From DAHUXT01 sp036273675 (GTDB taxonomy: Bacteria > Chloroflexota > Ktedonobacteria > Ktedonobacterales > JADMIN01), in the NCBI GenBank assembly GCA_036273675.1, contig DASUHD010000035.1:1-64000 (forward strand): a stretch of DNA of 64,000 nt, read 5' to 3'. The notes under the pieces are model-generated. The model had not been told where the DNA came from, ran no database searches, and worked only from the letters and a program-made list of their open reading frames with translations. The stretch's first letter is position 1, and the number at the start of each line of letters is the position of its first letter. Positions 1 through 9,420 of the stretch are shown in pieces. A program made the translations under genes and the position numbers.

Positions 1-2
1 CG

Positions 3-1244
3 ATGATCGTGACCCGTTCGCGGCTGCATGCGGTGCGGTACAAGCAGGAGCTGGACACCTACCTGCGTGAGCACAACTACCCCTATCGCGCGCTCGTCGC
101 CTTCTCTGGCACGGTGAGCAGCGATGGGAAGGAGTATACCGAGTCGGGCATGAACGGTTTGTCTGAGAGCAAGACGGCGGAGACGTTTAAGGGCGGGGAG
201 TACCGCTTCCTGGTCGTGGCGAACAAGTTTCAGACCGGCTTCGACCAGCCGCTGCTGCACACCATGTATGTGGACAAGAAGCTCGGCGGCGTCAATGCAG
301 TGCAGACACTCTCACGTCTCAATCGGGTCTATCCGGGCAAAGAGAGCACAATGGTACTCGACTTCGCCAATAGCGAAGACGAGATTCGCCACGCCTTTGA
401 GCCTTACTATGACCGGACACGGCTGACGGAAGGCACCGATCCCAATCGGTTGTACGACGTGCAGACGCGGCTGGATGGGTTCCACATGTATACGCAAGAC
501 GAGGTGAAGCGCTTCGCCGAGGTGTACTGGGGCGAGCCCAACCGGCTGGATAAGCTGTATGCGGCGCTGGCTCCAGCCGTCGAGCGGTACAACGCGAAGA
601 GCGAGGAAGAGCGCGTGGACTTCCGTGGCACGCTCGCCAACTACATCCGGCTCTATGCGTTTCTCTCACAAATCATTTCGTGGGTGGATACCGACTTGGA
701 GAAACTCTATCAGTTTGCCCGACTGCTCCTGCGGCGAATCCCGCCATCGCGCGAGCGGCTGCCCATCGAGATACAGGAGTTGGTGAATATCGATTCCTAC
801 CGCGCGCAGCAGAAGAGCGATGGACGGATTAGTCTTTTGACAGGTGTTGGCGAGCTCGGCCCGATGGCTCCGGTCAACGGCTATGGTCCCGTCCCGGAGG
901 ACATGGAGGCGCTCTCGAAGATCATTGAGATCTTGAATACGCGGTTCGGCACCGATTTCTCCGAAGATGACCGCCTCTCTATCCAGCAACTGGAACAGCG
1001 GCTGAATCAGAGCGAGGCGCTGGAGGCCAGCAGACGGGCGAACCCGCCCGAGCGCGTGCGTCTCACCTTCGATCATGTGGTGGAGGATGCGTTGCAGGGG
1101 ATGGTGAACACCCACTTCAAGTTCTACAAACAGGTGACCGACAATCCCGAGTTCGCGAAGGTGTTGTTGGATTGGCTCTTCGAGCGCTACCTGCGCAACT
1201 TGCCACCGGGCGATGATAGTGGCGGAGATGCCTCGGGCGAATGA
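3..1244 (+). CDS. hsdR: Type I restriction enzyme R subunit, C-terminal part (cut by window edge)
   Basis: The reading frame enters from the left edge, so only the last 413 residues or so are visible and the first ATG is probably internal. The segment is the second RecA-like half of the HsdR translocase: the FQTGFDQPLL stretch at residues 76-85 and QTLSRLNR at 101-108 (helicase motif VI) are typical. They are followed by the helical C-terminal region that docks on the methylase. HsdR cuts DNA after ATP-driven translocation, in complex with HsdM and HsdS. Neither partner lies in the window, so they would have to be upstream. The tail ends in an acidic Gly/Ser-rich stretch. Family assignment is secure; whether the system is complete cannot be judged here. 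Confidence 0.9.
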   Translation: MIVTRSRLHAVRYKQELDTYLREHNYPYRALVAFSGTVSSDGKEYTESGMNGLSESKTAETFKGGEYRFLVVANKFQTGFDQPLLHTMYVDKKLGGVNAVQTLSRLNRVYPGKESTMVLDFANSEDEIRHAFEPYYDRTRLTEGTDPNRLYDVQTRLDGFHMYTQDEVKRFAEVYWGEPNRLDKLYAALAPAVERYNAKSEEERVDFRGTLANYIRLYAFLSQIISWVDTDLEKLYQFARLLLRRIPPSRERLPIEIQELVNIDSYRAQQKSDGRISLLTGVGELGPMAPVNGYGPVPEDMEALSKIIEILNTRFGTDFSEDDRLSIQQLEQRLNQSEALEASRRANPPERVRLTFDHVVEDALQGMVNTHFKFYKQVTDNPEFAKVLLDWLFERYLRNLPPGDDSGGDASGE

Positions 1245-1483
1245 TTGCGAGTGGCGGGATGTCAGCGGAGCAAACTGCTCGTCTGCAGCTAGGTCATATC
1301 GGGGCGTGGTGACAGATGTGTCACAAGGGGTCGACAGGACGGTGACATGCGACCTGCAGATCGGTGAGGGGCGGCGCAGGCGCAATGAAGGGCGCGATCT
1401 CGTTGGCGCGCTGTTGGGCGGGATCGATTACAACCTCTTTGAGGCAGGCGAGCGGATCAGGCACGTCACTGTGAGTGATGGCG

Positions 1484-3820
1484 TCAATCGCCCTCCCCGG
1501 CCGCTTGGGAGCCCTGCGCCGTGATGCCGAAGTGGTACAGTACGTTGGTTAGCAACCGTTCGAATGCAGCGTCCACGCCCAGGACCCAACTGGCGCCGAC
1601 TGCCCCGGCGTTGAAGACTCGCCCGCCCTCTGGCCGCTCCCAGTAAATCATCTCGCAGGTAAGACCATCTTGCGACTGCGCCTCCTGGAAGAAGATGTCG
1701 AAATAGGCGTCGAGCGGACCGGCAACCCGGCGCACCCCTCGCGCCAGTACCTGGATGTTCTCCTGCTCGGTGTGGGGCGGTGCGATCGCGCCATCAGGCA
1801 CGTGCAGCGCCATCGCCTTCAGTGTCTTGAGCGTCAGATCCCATTCGTGCCCAATCGCCCGCGGCAGTTGGCTCTCAGGACCGTGGCCAAAGGTCTGTCC
1901 CGACTCCAGAGCGACGGGCGTCGGCGTCGCGAATAAAGGATGCTTGGGCGCCACGACCTCATACACGCCGAAGTCGTCGCCGGTGGCAAATGCCCAACCG
2001 GCGCTATCCAGGCCGATGACGTACGCGGACGTCCGGTTGGCGCGCCGCAGCAGGTCGCCTTTCGCCCAGTCCTGGCTATGGTACTGCTCGCCGTGCGGGC
2101 CGGCCGCAGGGGGGTCGTCTTCGGGGGTGAATCCCATCCCAGGGAGGGTATGACGCTGTTCCATCACGGCGAACTCATCGTCGAAACTCACCCGTGAGCA
2201 GATCGAGTTTCCCGAGAGGACAATCGCGGCGCCTCCGCCGCGAAGATATTGGTCGAGCCCGTCGTAAGCGGGGGTGCTCCAATATTCGCTGTGCCCATTG
2301 ATCACAACCGTTCGATAGCGGCTGAGCATTGCCGGATCGCGATGCAGGTCCAGGTCAGATACCACATCATACTCGTAACCCTGCCGGTCGAGCCAGAAAT
2401 GCAGGTGGAGTTCCAGTCGTGCCCACTGCCCAAACTGCGCGTCCGCCGGATCGTAGAGCGCGCGCGGACTCGCATTTGGCCACGGCATGCGCAGGCCAAT
2501 GTAATATGCCGGCTGCCCGCCGTAGTGTGTGCAGTAGCTACTGTAACGCGGCGCGTCGGGATGGCTGTTTTTCAGGCCGGCGCCGCGTCTTGGCCAGACA
2601 TCTTCCAGGCTCGCCGTATCTGCAAAGGCGGATGTCGAATACGCGAGCCAGGTGTTCGTCGCACACAGCACCAGTATTGGAGCTGAGGCCGAGGATAGCG
2701 GGCGTTTGACGATAAACGTGATGTTATATGTTCGTTCCGCGCCCGCATAGGTGAAGCGCAGACGCGCTACATAGATGCCAGGACGCGCCCAGGCTGGGAC
2801 AGAGAAGGCATGCGTCGCTTCCCAGCGGCAGTCGTAGAGATCGTCGCGCGCGAAACGTATGCCGTTGCCGTGTGTCGGATCGTTCAGCGGGCTGTACGGT
2901 GGATCGGCTTCTTGGTGAAGGGCGAGCGCGCTGCTGTCGAAGCCTGGGCCATTGATCATCCAGGTCGCGTGATTGATGATGCGGCCAGTTCGTTGATGTC
3001 CGCTCGCATCCTGCACCCGATCGCCTTGTTGCTCATGGAGCGGCCAGCATCCGAGCACAAAGCGTCCGCTCGGGAGATGCCGCCCCTTCTCACCGAATCG
3101 CCGTGCGATTTCCATTTGGTCCAGACATCGCGCGTAGAGCACCGGCATGATGAGATCTGCATCGGCAAACTGGTCGGCCACACCATTGATTCCCGCTGCC
3201 CCCAGGCGCAGTGGCGCCGGTCCGCCACGGAACACGCCACTGAAGGGACGTGACCCGACCTTAATGCCGTCGATCCATAGTGAGGCAACACTCCCGTCCC
3301 AGGCGCCGACGACGTGGCGCCATGTTTGCTTGTCCAGTGCCTCTGCGCCAACCACGACCGTATCGCGGAAGGCCTCACCATCCCCGAGATAGTACTCGAC
3401 CCTGCCCAGTTCGTCGAGGAAGATGCCGTATCCACAGTGGTGCGGGTAGTCGAATTGGCCAATCACCGCTTGTCGCCGACCCACCGCCCATGGCTTGACC
3501 CACACCTCGACACTAAATTCCTTATAGGTTTGAGTCGCCGACAGGCCATGTTCGACATAGATATAGGAGCCAGGCATGATAGGCTGCACGCGGGGCTGCG
3601 ATTCAGGAAACGTGTGCAGCACCTCCTTGTCATCGCCTTCATCGTCCTCATCGATCCGCGTCGGTTTGCAGATGGAGAGCACGTATGGGACTTCGCTGCT
3701 GACGAAGAATTCGATGAGATCGCCCGCGTGCACCGACTTTTCGCTGGCGTACGCATGGACGCCAGGGAGCGAGATCGACCGGTGCGGGGGTATGACTGAA
3801 GCAGATGGTTGGTGTTGCAA
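1484..3820 (-). CDS. LamG domain plus N,N-dimethylformamidase large-subunit-like protein
   Basis: A 778-residue protein without a signal peptide. Residues about 85-290 form a LamG/concanavalin-like module, with LWIDGIKVG near 181-189. Residues about 340-775 resemble the large subunit of N,N-dimethylformamidase, an iron hydrolase that cleaves the amide of DMF; the segment NGHSEYWS is characteristic. Many family members act on unknown amides, so the substrate is not assigned. No small-subunit gene is adjacent. The only in-frame start is TTG at 3820, supported by GGGAGGG a few bases upstream. It converges with hsdR, with about 240 bases between them that hold no gene. Confidence 0.75.
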   Translation of the reverse strand: MQHQPSASVIPPHRSISLPGVHAYASEKSVHAGDLIEFFVSSEVPYVLSICKPTRIDEDDEGDDKEVLHTFPESQPRVQPIMPGSYIYVEHGLSATQTYKEFSVEVWVKPWAVGRRQAVIGQFDYPHHCGYGIFLDELGRVEYYLGDGEAFRDTVVVGAEALDKQTWRHVVGAWDGSVASLWIDGIKVGSRPFSGVFRGGPAPLRLGAAGINGVADQFADADLIMPVLYARCLDQMEIARRFGEKGRHLPSGRFVLGCWPLHEQQGDRVQDASGHQRTGRIINHATWMINGPGFDSSALALHQEADPPYSPLNDPTHGNGIRFARDDLYDCRWEATHAFSVPAWARPGIYVARLRFTYAGAERTYNITFIVKRPLSSASAPILVLCATNTWLAYSTSAFADTASLEDVWPRRGAGLKNSHPDAPRYSSYCTHYGGQPAYYIGLRMPWPNASPRALYDPADAQFGQWARLELHLHFWLDRQGYEYDVVSDLDLHRDPAMLSRYRTVVINGHSEYWSTPAYDGLDQYLRGGGAAIVLSGNSICSRVSFDDEFAVMEQRHTLPGMGFTPEDDPPAAGPHGEQYHSQDWAKGDLLRRANRTSAYVIGLDSAGWAFATGDDFGVYEVVAPKHPLFATPTPVALESGQTFGHGPESQLPRAIGHEWDLTLKTLKAMALHVPDGAIAPPHTEQENIQVLARGVRRVAGPLDAYFDIFFQEAQSQDGLTCEMIYWERPEGGRVFNAGAVGASWVLGVDAAFERLLTNVLYHFGITAQGSQAAGEGD

Positions 3821-4291
3821 ACGTCCCTCCCAGTCTAGCCGATCGTACTCGTCTCAGGCGCCAACTGCGCTGATGGTACGTCAGCTCACGGAGGCGCGCC
3901 GATGGCGCAACTCGCCCATGACGCAAGTCTCTCGGGCCGACCGCCACATTGGCCGGTGAGGTGCCCCGCTGGGCGACGGGCTATGCACGATGCGCGACGA
4001 AACAATAATCGGTAGTTTACCATGGGCTGCCTTAGAGTTCTGGTGTGGGGCTCGGCGGAGTCGATCACATGCTCTTAAAGGCGGGCGAGCAGGGCATCGA
4101 GGCGGTCGTAGCGGTGGGTATTGAGCGCCCAGGGGAGCGTCGCCAGTGTTCACATCTCTGCAGACGGTCTTGATCGTAGCTTTGGCAGAGCGCCCACTGC
4201 GTGCTATCATCCTCGGAAAGCTGGGTGCTGGCGAGGCGGAGGACTGATCCGCTGGACAGCATACGGAGAGCACGATCGCGAGAGAACGCAT
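3821..4291. other. Intergenic stretch without recognisable gene
   Basis: About 470 bases between the divergent dimethylformamidase-like gene and the lipoprotein gene. Open frames here are short and have no family-like composition. The stretch presumably carries promoters for both neighbours, but no convincing -35/-10 pair was found. Confidence 0.5.
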
Positions 4292-4909
4292 ATGAGGCGG
4301 TTGAGGCGGATCACACCGCTGGCAGGTATGTGCCTGCTCGTCTGTCTGCTGGGCTGTGCGCTGGCTGGCTGCGCGACGACTACGCCCGTGAGATCCGTGA
4401 CGCCATCTGCCTCTGCGCCGAGTGGTGGGTGCGTCCCTACCGATCAGGATCGCTATGTGTACCAGCCGACACGGCTCCAGGTGTTGCGGGCATGTGTACG
4501 AATCACCGGAACTGTGCAGGAGATCGAGCGCGACGGCGTGGATGGCGATATTACCCTGCTCGTCCGACTGGATCCGCCCTATGACACTCTCCTGACGGCG
4601 CGCAACCATGAGGCGCAGCACGGGTATCTGGTAGTCGAGCCAGTATGTATGCTCCAGCCGTTCGTGCCTGGCGCGATCTCACTCTGCGCCTCCGACCCCG
4701 CTCCGTATGCCGGGCCGATGCCATCTATTGGCACGCATGTGTGGATGGAGGGGCGGTATGTGCTCGACCTCAATCACGGCGCATGGGCTGAGTTGCATCC
4801 CTTGTACCGCGGGGCTTCTGACACCGTGACCGTGACAACAGATAACAGAAGGAAGGGGTGTCTCGATGGCGGTTACGCGTGCGCTGGCGTCACCAGCCTC
4901 TTTGGGTAG
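4292..4909 (+). CDS. Lipoprotein of unknown function
   Basis: A 205-residue protein with an N-terminal Arg-rich segment (MRRLRR), a hydrophobic stretch and the lipobox LAGC, placing the lipidated cysteine at residue 27. It is therefore predicted to be exported and anchored on the outer face of the membrane. The mature part begins with a Thr/Ser/Pro-rich spacer, followed by a small globular domain with several cysteines that I do not recognise. The start was chosen because the signal peptide begins there and a GAGAGAA sequence precedes it. The frame runs 44 bases into the next gene, suggesting translational coupling with the membrane protein that follows. Confidence 0.7.
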   Translation: MRRLRRITPLAGMCLLVCLLGCALAGCATTTPVRSVTPSASAPSGGCVPTDQDRYVYQPTRLQVLRACVRITGTVQEIERDGVDGDITLLVRLDPPYDTLLTARNHEAQHGYLVVEPVCMLQPFVPGAISLCASDPAPYAGPMPSIGTHVWMEGRYVLDLNHGAWAELHPLYRGASDTVTVTTDNRRKGCLDGGYACAGVTSLFG

Positions 4910-5519
4910 CTGGCTGGGATGGATGATCGCGAACGTGGCAGGATACGCGCTCGGGTTCGCCCTCTGGCAGGCGTTCTTTCCCGCCATCAGGCCTACCTTG
5001 AGCGCCTCCCTCGGCGAGATCCTGCTGGTTGCTGGATTTGGCGCGACCGTCGGCGTCTGCGCCGGGCTGGCCCAGGCAGTCGCGCGGCGCCAAGAGATCG
5101 GTCAGATCGGTCGTGCGGGCGTGTGGGCGCTAGCGGTCACGTTGGGCACGGCAGTGGGATTTACGTGTGCCGCCACTGTCAGCGAATGGTTGAATGCGGT
5201 GCTGGACCCTCGGGTAAATCTGTCACTGACCGATGCGGCGCTCGTCCTCTCGTTTGGCGGGATACTGGGGCTAACGATTGGCGTAGCGCGCTGGCTTGCC
5301 GTCATCGTGGAGGGCATCCGGGCAGCCCGCTGGATCCTCGCGAGCGCGATAGGTCTGCTAATTGGGTATCCGCTCGCGATTGGCATGCTCCAACTCCTGC
5401 CAGAGCTGGATCAGCCGCTGGTCGGTCTGGTGTTTGGCGCATGTGTCGGCGCTTCCGCCGCGCTCCTAGAATGGCCCATCATGCGGCGCGGGCCGGCCGC
5501 GCGAGATGACACGGCATAA
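4866..5519 (+). CDS. Multi-pass membrane protein of unknown function
   Basis: A 217-residue hydrophobic protein with about six predicted membrane segments and a short charged C-terminus. The segments are Gly/Ala-rich and appear in two similar halves (each with a GxxxGxxxG-like helix), so an internal duplication is possible. No catalytic motif was recognised. The start overlaps the end of the lipoprotein gene by 44 bases and has GGAAGGGG upstream, pointing to a two-gene unit. It could be a membrane partner of the lipoprotein; that is inference from position only. Confidence 0.65.
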   Translation: MAVTRALASPASLGSWLGWMIANVAGYALGFALWQAFFPAIRPTLSASLGEILLVAGFGATVGVCAGLAQAVARRQEIGQIGRAGVWALAVTLGTAVGFTCAATVSEWLNAVLDPRVNLSLTDAALVLSFGGILGLTIGVARWLAVIVEGIRAARWILASAIGLLIGYPLAIGMLQLLPELDQPLVGLVFGACVGASAALLEWPIMRRGPAARDDTA

Positions 5520-5721
5520 TGAACGGAGCATCTTCCCGTTGAATCACTGCATTCTATAGTTAGAAGCCCCAACGTTCCCCGTTAGCGTCCACCTGTGAGT
5601 CCACGTCATCGTGCTGCCAATACACATATCATTAGACCTGTCGGGCTGGGGATGAAGGGAACAAACAACTAGATGCCCTATCGTCCCCTGCCCCTGTTCG
5701 ACTGCATGAAAGGGCGCTCTC

Positions 5722-6609
5722 ATGGCAGTATCTGCGGCTGAGAGATGGGAGGTGAATGGCTATGAGTTGTTCATCGCTGCCCTCTCGGTCATCTCCATCA
5801 TTAACATCGTGCTCGCGTTGGTGATTTCTGATTCAGCCGTCAAGAACGTCGTAACGATCGTCGACACAGGCCTGTGCGTGGTCTTCTTCGCCGACTTTCT
5901 GGGGCGCTTACGGCGGGCGGAGAGCAAGCGCGGCTACTTCTTCCGTCAGCTGGGCTGGTTGGATCTCTTAGGGAGCCTGCCACTCCCAGGGCTGCGTATC
6001 GCACGTGTCTTCCGGGTCGTGCGCGTGGTGCGCCTCGTGCGCGCTGTCGGGATGAAGACGCTGATCAATAAGGTCCTGCACGACCGCGCGAGCAGCGCCC
6101 TCTATACCGTCCTGGTGCTCTGCGTGCTCGTCATCCAGTATGGCAGCATGTTTGAGCTGGTGGCGAATCGGAGCTCACCGGACGCCAATATCACCACGGC
6201 GTCGGACTCTGTGTGGTATACCATCGTGACCATCACCACGGTAGGCTACGGCGACAAGTATCCTGTGACGAACCCTAGGCGCATCGTTGGCGTCCTCATT
6301 ATGGTGGTGGGGGTCGGGCTCTTTGGCGTGCTCACCGGCTACCTCGCCAATACCTTCCTCTCGCCTGCATCCGCATCGTCATCCGCCTCATCCCAAGCAT
6401 CCGATTCTAGGACGGAGGCCAGCGCAGATGAGAGCCAGGGGCAAGCTGCCCTGTCGGTAGATATCGGGCTGGTGGCGAAGATGGACCAACTTCAGGCCGA
6501 GGTGGCCGAGTTGAAGCGCTTGCTCCTACAACTTCAACCGATTCCAGGCGCTCCATCGGACGGGAAAACTGGTACAGATTTGCATCCCGAGGGTCATCCT
6601 CCAGCATGA
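5722..6609 (+). CDS. Voltage-sensor-type potassium channel subunit
   Basis: A 295-residue protein with the six-helix plan of bacterial Kv-like channels. Membrane segments S1-S3 span about residues 13-90. An S4-like helix at 92-108 carries Arg every third residue (RIARVFRVVRVVRLVR). The pore helix and selectivity filter TVGYGD lie at 173-178, followed by the S6 helix up to about 210. A Ser/Ala-rich linker and a short C-terminal coiled coil (MDQLQAEVAELKRLL) probably help tetramerisation. It should conduct K+ across the cytoplasmic membrane. It has its own 200-base upstream spacer and no evident operon partner. Confidence 0.92.
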   Translation: MAVSAAERWEVNGYELFIAALSVISIINIVLALVISDSAVKNVVTIVDTGLCVVFFADFLGRLRRAESKRGYFFRQLGWLDLLGSLPLPGLRIARVFRVVRVVRLVRAVGMKTLINKVLHDRASSALYTVLVLCVLVIQYGSMFELVANRSSPDANITTASDSVWYTIVTITTVGYGDKYPVTNPRRIVGVLIMVVGVGLFGVLTGYLANTFLSPASASSSASSQASDSRTEASADESQGQAALSVDIGLVAKMDQLQAEVAELKRLLLQLQPIPGAPSDGKTGTDLHPEGHPPA

Positions 6610-6835
6610 GGAGGATAAGAGAAGCGCATGGGAGGTGAGAGAGGTAAGAAGAATAGGGATGTCGTACGTTTCCGGACCGAACGTATGACATAAGAATGGC
6701 CCGATACCTTTCATCTTGGATCAAGGGGCCACCAAGGGTCTCGCTGATTTTCAAAAGGACATGGCCCACCAAGGCCGGAATCAAAGTTCATCCCGAGATC
6801 AATAGCCAGCCGACTACGACCCCGGCGGCCCGGGA

Positions 6836-7705
6836 TCAGCCATGGGTATCGAGACCCTCGCGATCGACCGCGGCTCGGAGCTGGCTGAGCCACTCTGTGC
6901 CCAGTTGGCGCCCGCTGGGAAGTTGGTCGCCTCGCTCCCAGCGCCATGTGGTGATCATCGCCAGCACGAGGAGTCGGCACGCGCGCAGCACGTCTTGATC
7001 GATACCCGAATAGTGCTCACTGACTGCTTCTGGCGCATGGGCGAGGTCGAATTCGACCGGCCCACGGCAACACGTCTCGAGGTCGATGAAGAGCAGCCCG
7101 TTCTTCGTGGTGAGCAGGTTGCCTGGGTGCGGCTCACCGTGCAGGAGTTGCTCAGCGGCGCCACGGTCGCCGATCACTCGTCTCAGGCTGCGTAACGTGT
7201 CACCGAGGAGCTCCCGATCCGCGTCGGCGAGCGCTGGCGTTTGGCCGCGATTCGCAACGAGTTGTTGCGCCTGCGCAACGCGATCCGTGAAGTGTGGCGC
7301 AGGGATATCAGGGATAGCGAGCGTGCGCATGTCGGCATGCAACCGCTCGAGCGCACGGGCGTAGTCGGCTGGTGAGACCGCTCGAGGTGTCGCAGGTTCG
7401 TAGTAGGTCCACAGCGTGACCACGAAGCCATCACGCTGATAGACTCGTGGGGCCACGCGGCGCTCAAGAACAGCCACAGGGCACCCAGATGCGGCGAGCC
7501 GCTGCGCAAGCTCGACTTCGAACTGTGCACCCTGAAGCGCTTCCGGGGTTACCAGTGCCACTCGGGCCAGCACGTCACAAGGCAGCAGACGGAGCGTAAG
7601 CTTGTTCGAGTTCTGAAGCTCGATCGCGTCATCGGCTGTCAGGCCAAGTGATGAGGCGGTCGACATGGCCGCAGCTATCGCACGCGGGATCTCTGACGCC
7701 TGCAT
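6836..7705 (-). CDS. Aminoglycoside-phosphotransferase-fold kinase (APH family)
   Basis: A protein of about 289 residues with the APH/choline-kinase fold. The Brenner motif HGEPHPGN supplies the catalytic loop, and FIDLETC downstream gives the metal-binding Asp. The family phosphorylates small molecules (aminoglycosides, choline, homoserine and others). Nothing nearby tells the substrate, so it should not be called a resistance gene. The frame is open for another 52 codons upstream, but that part is low-complexity and overlaps an insertion-sequence remnant. The Met at 7705 is therefore taken as the start. Its promoter may have been replaced by the remnant. Confidence 0.8.
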   Translation of the reverse strand: MQASEIPRAIAAAMSTASSLGLTADDAIELQNSNKLTLRLLPCDVLARVALVTPEALQGAQFEVELAQRLAASGCPVAVLERRVAPRVYQRDGFVVTLWTYYEPATPRAVSPADYARALERLHADMRTLAIPDIPAPHFTDRVAQAQQLVANRGQTPALADADRELLGDTLRSLRRVIGDRGAAEQLLHGEPHPGNLLTTKNGLLFIDLETCCRGPVEFDLAHAPEAVSEHYSGIDQDVLRACRLLVLAMITTWRWERGDQLPSGRQLGTEWLSQLRAAVDREGLDTHG

Positions 7706-7779
7706 TATCGCCTGCCCCCTCTCTCCCTCTCCCTGGCGCGCTGCCGTGCATTCCAAACACCCAAACACTCCAAACGATG

Positions 7780-7908
7780 CAAGCGGTGCAACGTGGGCAG
7801 CATACCACGTCGTCGAGAGAGGACCGCAGGAGGCGGGAGAAAGGGGCGGATGAAGGCCCATTGCTGCTCTGTGAGATGAATCCTGCTCATACGAGCAAGC
7901 TCATTCAT
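7780..7908 (-). pseudogene. IS5-type transposase N-terminal stub
   Basis: The frame starts MNELARMSRIHLTEQQWAF and continues IRPFLPPPA. This is the conserved opening of IS5/IS1182-like transposases (the LTDEQWxxIxPLLPP region). The similarity stops after about 30 codons and the frame then runs into unrelated low-complexity sequence. No DDE catalytic residues remain. It lies directly upstream of the APH-type kinase on the same strand, so it marks an old insertion and deletion event. Confidence 0.7.
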
Positions 7909-8341
7909 TCCGCTAGTGTTTCGGAACCGCCTCTAATATACCCGGCAACGAAAACGCGTTGTGTCCCGTGTATCAGCGAGCGAGGAGTCGCGCTACTGTC
8001 CAGGCGTCGTTGGCTACGAAGACGGCCAGAATGAGGCATGCCACGAGTATGCCGCCTAGGTCGTGAGTGCTCTTTGCGGTGAGATAGTTGCCGTAGAGCT
8101 CAACGTACACATCGGACAATGGCTAAGCGGCTGGTAGGAATAGCGACATCCGTCGCGCGGTACTGAGCATGGCTGCCAGGGCTATCAACTAGAGCAGACG
8201 CAGACGCACACGCAAGGCAATTATATCACTGCCTGTTTGGTGTGATGTGGGAGGTATCTTACACATCCGAGAAATCCGGACTATCCTCGACACCTTTATA
8301 CCCTGGTTTCCTCAAGCTCAGCTATAAACATGGCAATATTC

Positions 8342-8392
8342 CCCGGTGTATACCCGGTGTATACCCGGTGTATACCCGGCGTAATCCCGGCG
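8342..8392. repeat. 11-bp tandem repeat, unit CCCGGTGTATA
   Basis: Three perfect copies at 8342-8352, 8353-8363 and 8364-8374, then a diverged copy (CCCGGCGTAAT) at 8375-8385 and a partial one. The period is close to one DNA helical turn, so each unit presents the same face. It sits immediately before the truncated phage tail gene. A single related unit, CCCGGCGTATA, occurs at 60920-60930 in front of rpoD. The remaining sequence from 7909 to 8341 holds nothing I recognise. Confidence 0.85.
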
Positions 8393-8426
8393 CTGAATAT
8401 GCGAAGAAGAGATCCTGCACGACCTG

Positions 8427-9398
8427 GTGGGCGCGCTCGGCGACTACACCTGGACGGTCTACGAGCATCCCACCCACACCGACGCCGCCGGATTGCCGAC
8501 GTGGCAGCTTCGCGCCCACCAGCGCGACGTTACCACCACGAACTATCTGGCGCTCGGCGCGGACATCCTCGAATGGCGGGTGGCCCCCTCGGCGCAGCGG
8601 GCCTACAACGTCGTGCAGGTGGCGTTTGTCGATCCGGTGGCTGGCCCCGGCAGTGTCACGGTCAGCGATTCGCGGCTGGGGCCGGGCGGCGCGCAGGGCA
8701 ACGCGCCGTTTCGTCGCCGCAAGCTCCGGCGCAATCTGGGCAATCTCCCGCTCACCGCCACGCAGGCGACCGCCATCGCCAACGCATGGCTGGCGACCTA
8801 CAGCAATCCCAGCAACAAGATCGAGATCACCCTGCGCGCCGTGCGTGACGCCAGCGGCAATCCGCTCTCGCTGAGCCACGTGCGCGCCGACGCCAACTTC
8901 TACGTGCCGGAGTTGGCGGTCCGTGGGCAGCAGCTTTCGTCTGGCCCGGTTCCAGGCGTCAACCAGTTCTACATCATCGAATCGAGCTACCGTGAGACGG
9001 CGTCCGGCGATGTGCGGCTGACGCTCCAACTCGATAACTACGCCGACCGGGGCGAGGCGCTGCTGGCGCGCTTGCAGATCGCCGACGAAGCACGGCAGCG
9101 GCGGCGCGGCGTCTACCGTCCGGTGCAGTCTGCCGGCGCGCAACAGGTCGGCTATCTCTCGATTCGCGCGCCGGGCGCCACCGCGGGCCAGCGGTTCGGC
9201 GTCGGCGTCAACTTTGTGCCGGTGCTCTCGAATACGCCGACCGGGCTGACCTTTACCGCCGTCACCAGCAGCAACGTCGCCAGCGGGCCAACCGTGACGG
9301 CAGGCACGATGACGCCCTATGGCTGTGAGGTGACGGTGACGGCCTCGGCATCCGGCACGGTCGTCTGGACGGGCAAATATACAACTGTAGGCGCGTAA
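8427..9398 (+). CDS. Phage tail/virion structural protein, 5'-truncated remnant
   Basis: A 323-residue frame beginning at GTG. The coding character continues upstream of that codon (EEEILHDLVGALG) to a TGA at 8394, so the real N-terminus has been lost. The sequence is Thr/Ala/Gly/Arg-rich with beta-strand periodicity and ends in an Ig-like or receptor-type module (TVTASASGTVVWTGKYTTVGA region). This composition suits a tail or baseplate component. The following gene is a peptidase of the kind found in lysis modules, which supports a prophage origin. No capsid, terminase or integrase genes are nearby. The assignment rests on composition and context; I cannot name the family. Confidence 0.5.
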   Translation: MGALGDYTWTVYEHPTHTDAAGLPTWQLRAHQRDVTTTNYLALGADILEWRVAPSAQRAYNVVQVAFVDPVAGPGSVTVSDSRLGPGGAQGNAPFRRRKLRRNLGNLPLTATQATAIANAWLATYSNPSNKIEITLRAVRDASGNPLSLSHVRADANFYVPELAVRGQQLSSGPVPGVNQFYIIESSYRETASGDVRLTLQLDNYADRGEALLARLQIADEARQRRRGVYRPVQSAGAQQVGYLSIRAPGATAGQRFGVGVNFVPVLSNTPTGLTFTAVTSSNVASGPTVTAGTMTPYGCEVTVTASASGTVVWTGKYTTVGA

Positions 9399-9420
9399 TC
9401 GCGTGAGGGGGGAAATGGCG

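Noticed and set aside
1..1244. Defence island at the left edge
   Set aside because: Only the tail of hsdR is visible; hsdM, hsdS or other defence genes cannot be seen, and genes downstream are unrelated.
3881..4621. 246-codon open frame on the minus strand
   Set aside because: Overlaps the lipoprotein gene, whose signal peptide and lipobox are convincing; low-complexity product.
8322..9143. 273-codon open frame on the minus strand over the tail gene
   Set aside because: Begins inside the 11-bp repeat and is the complement of a frame with better protein character.
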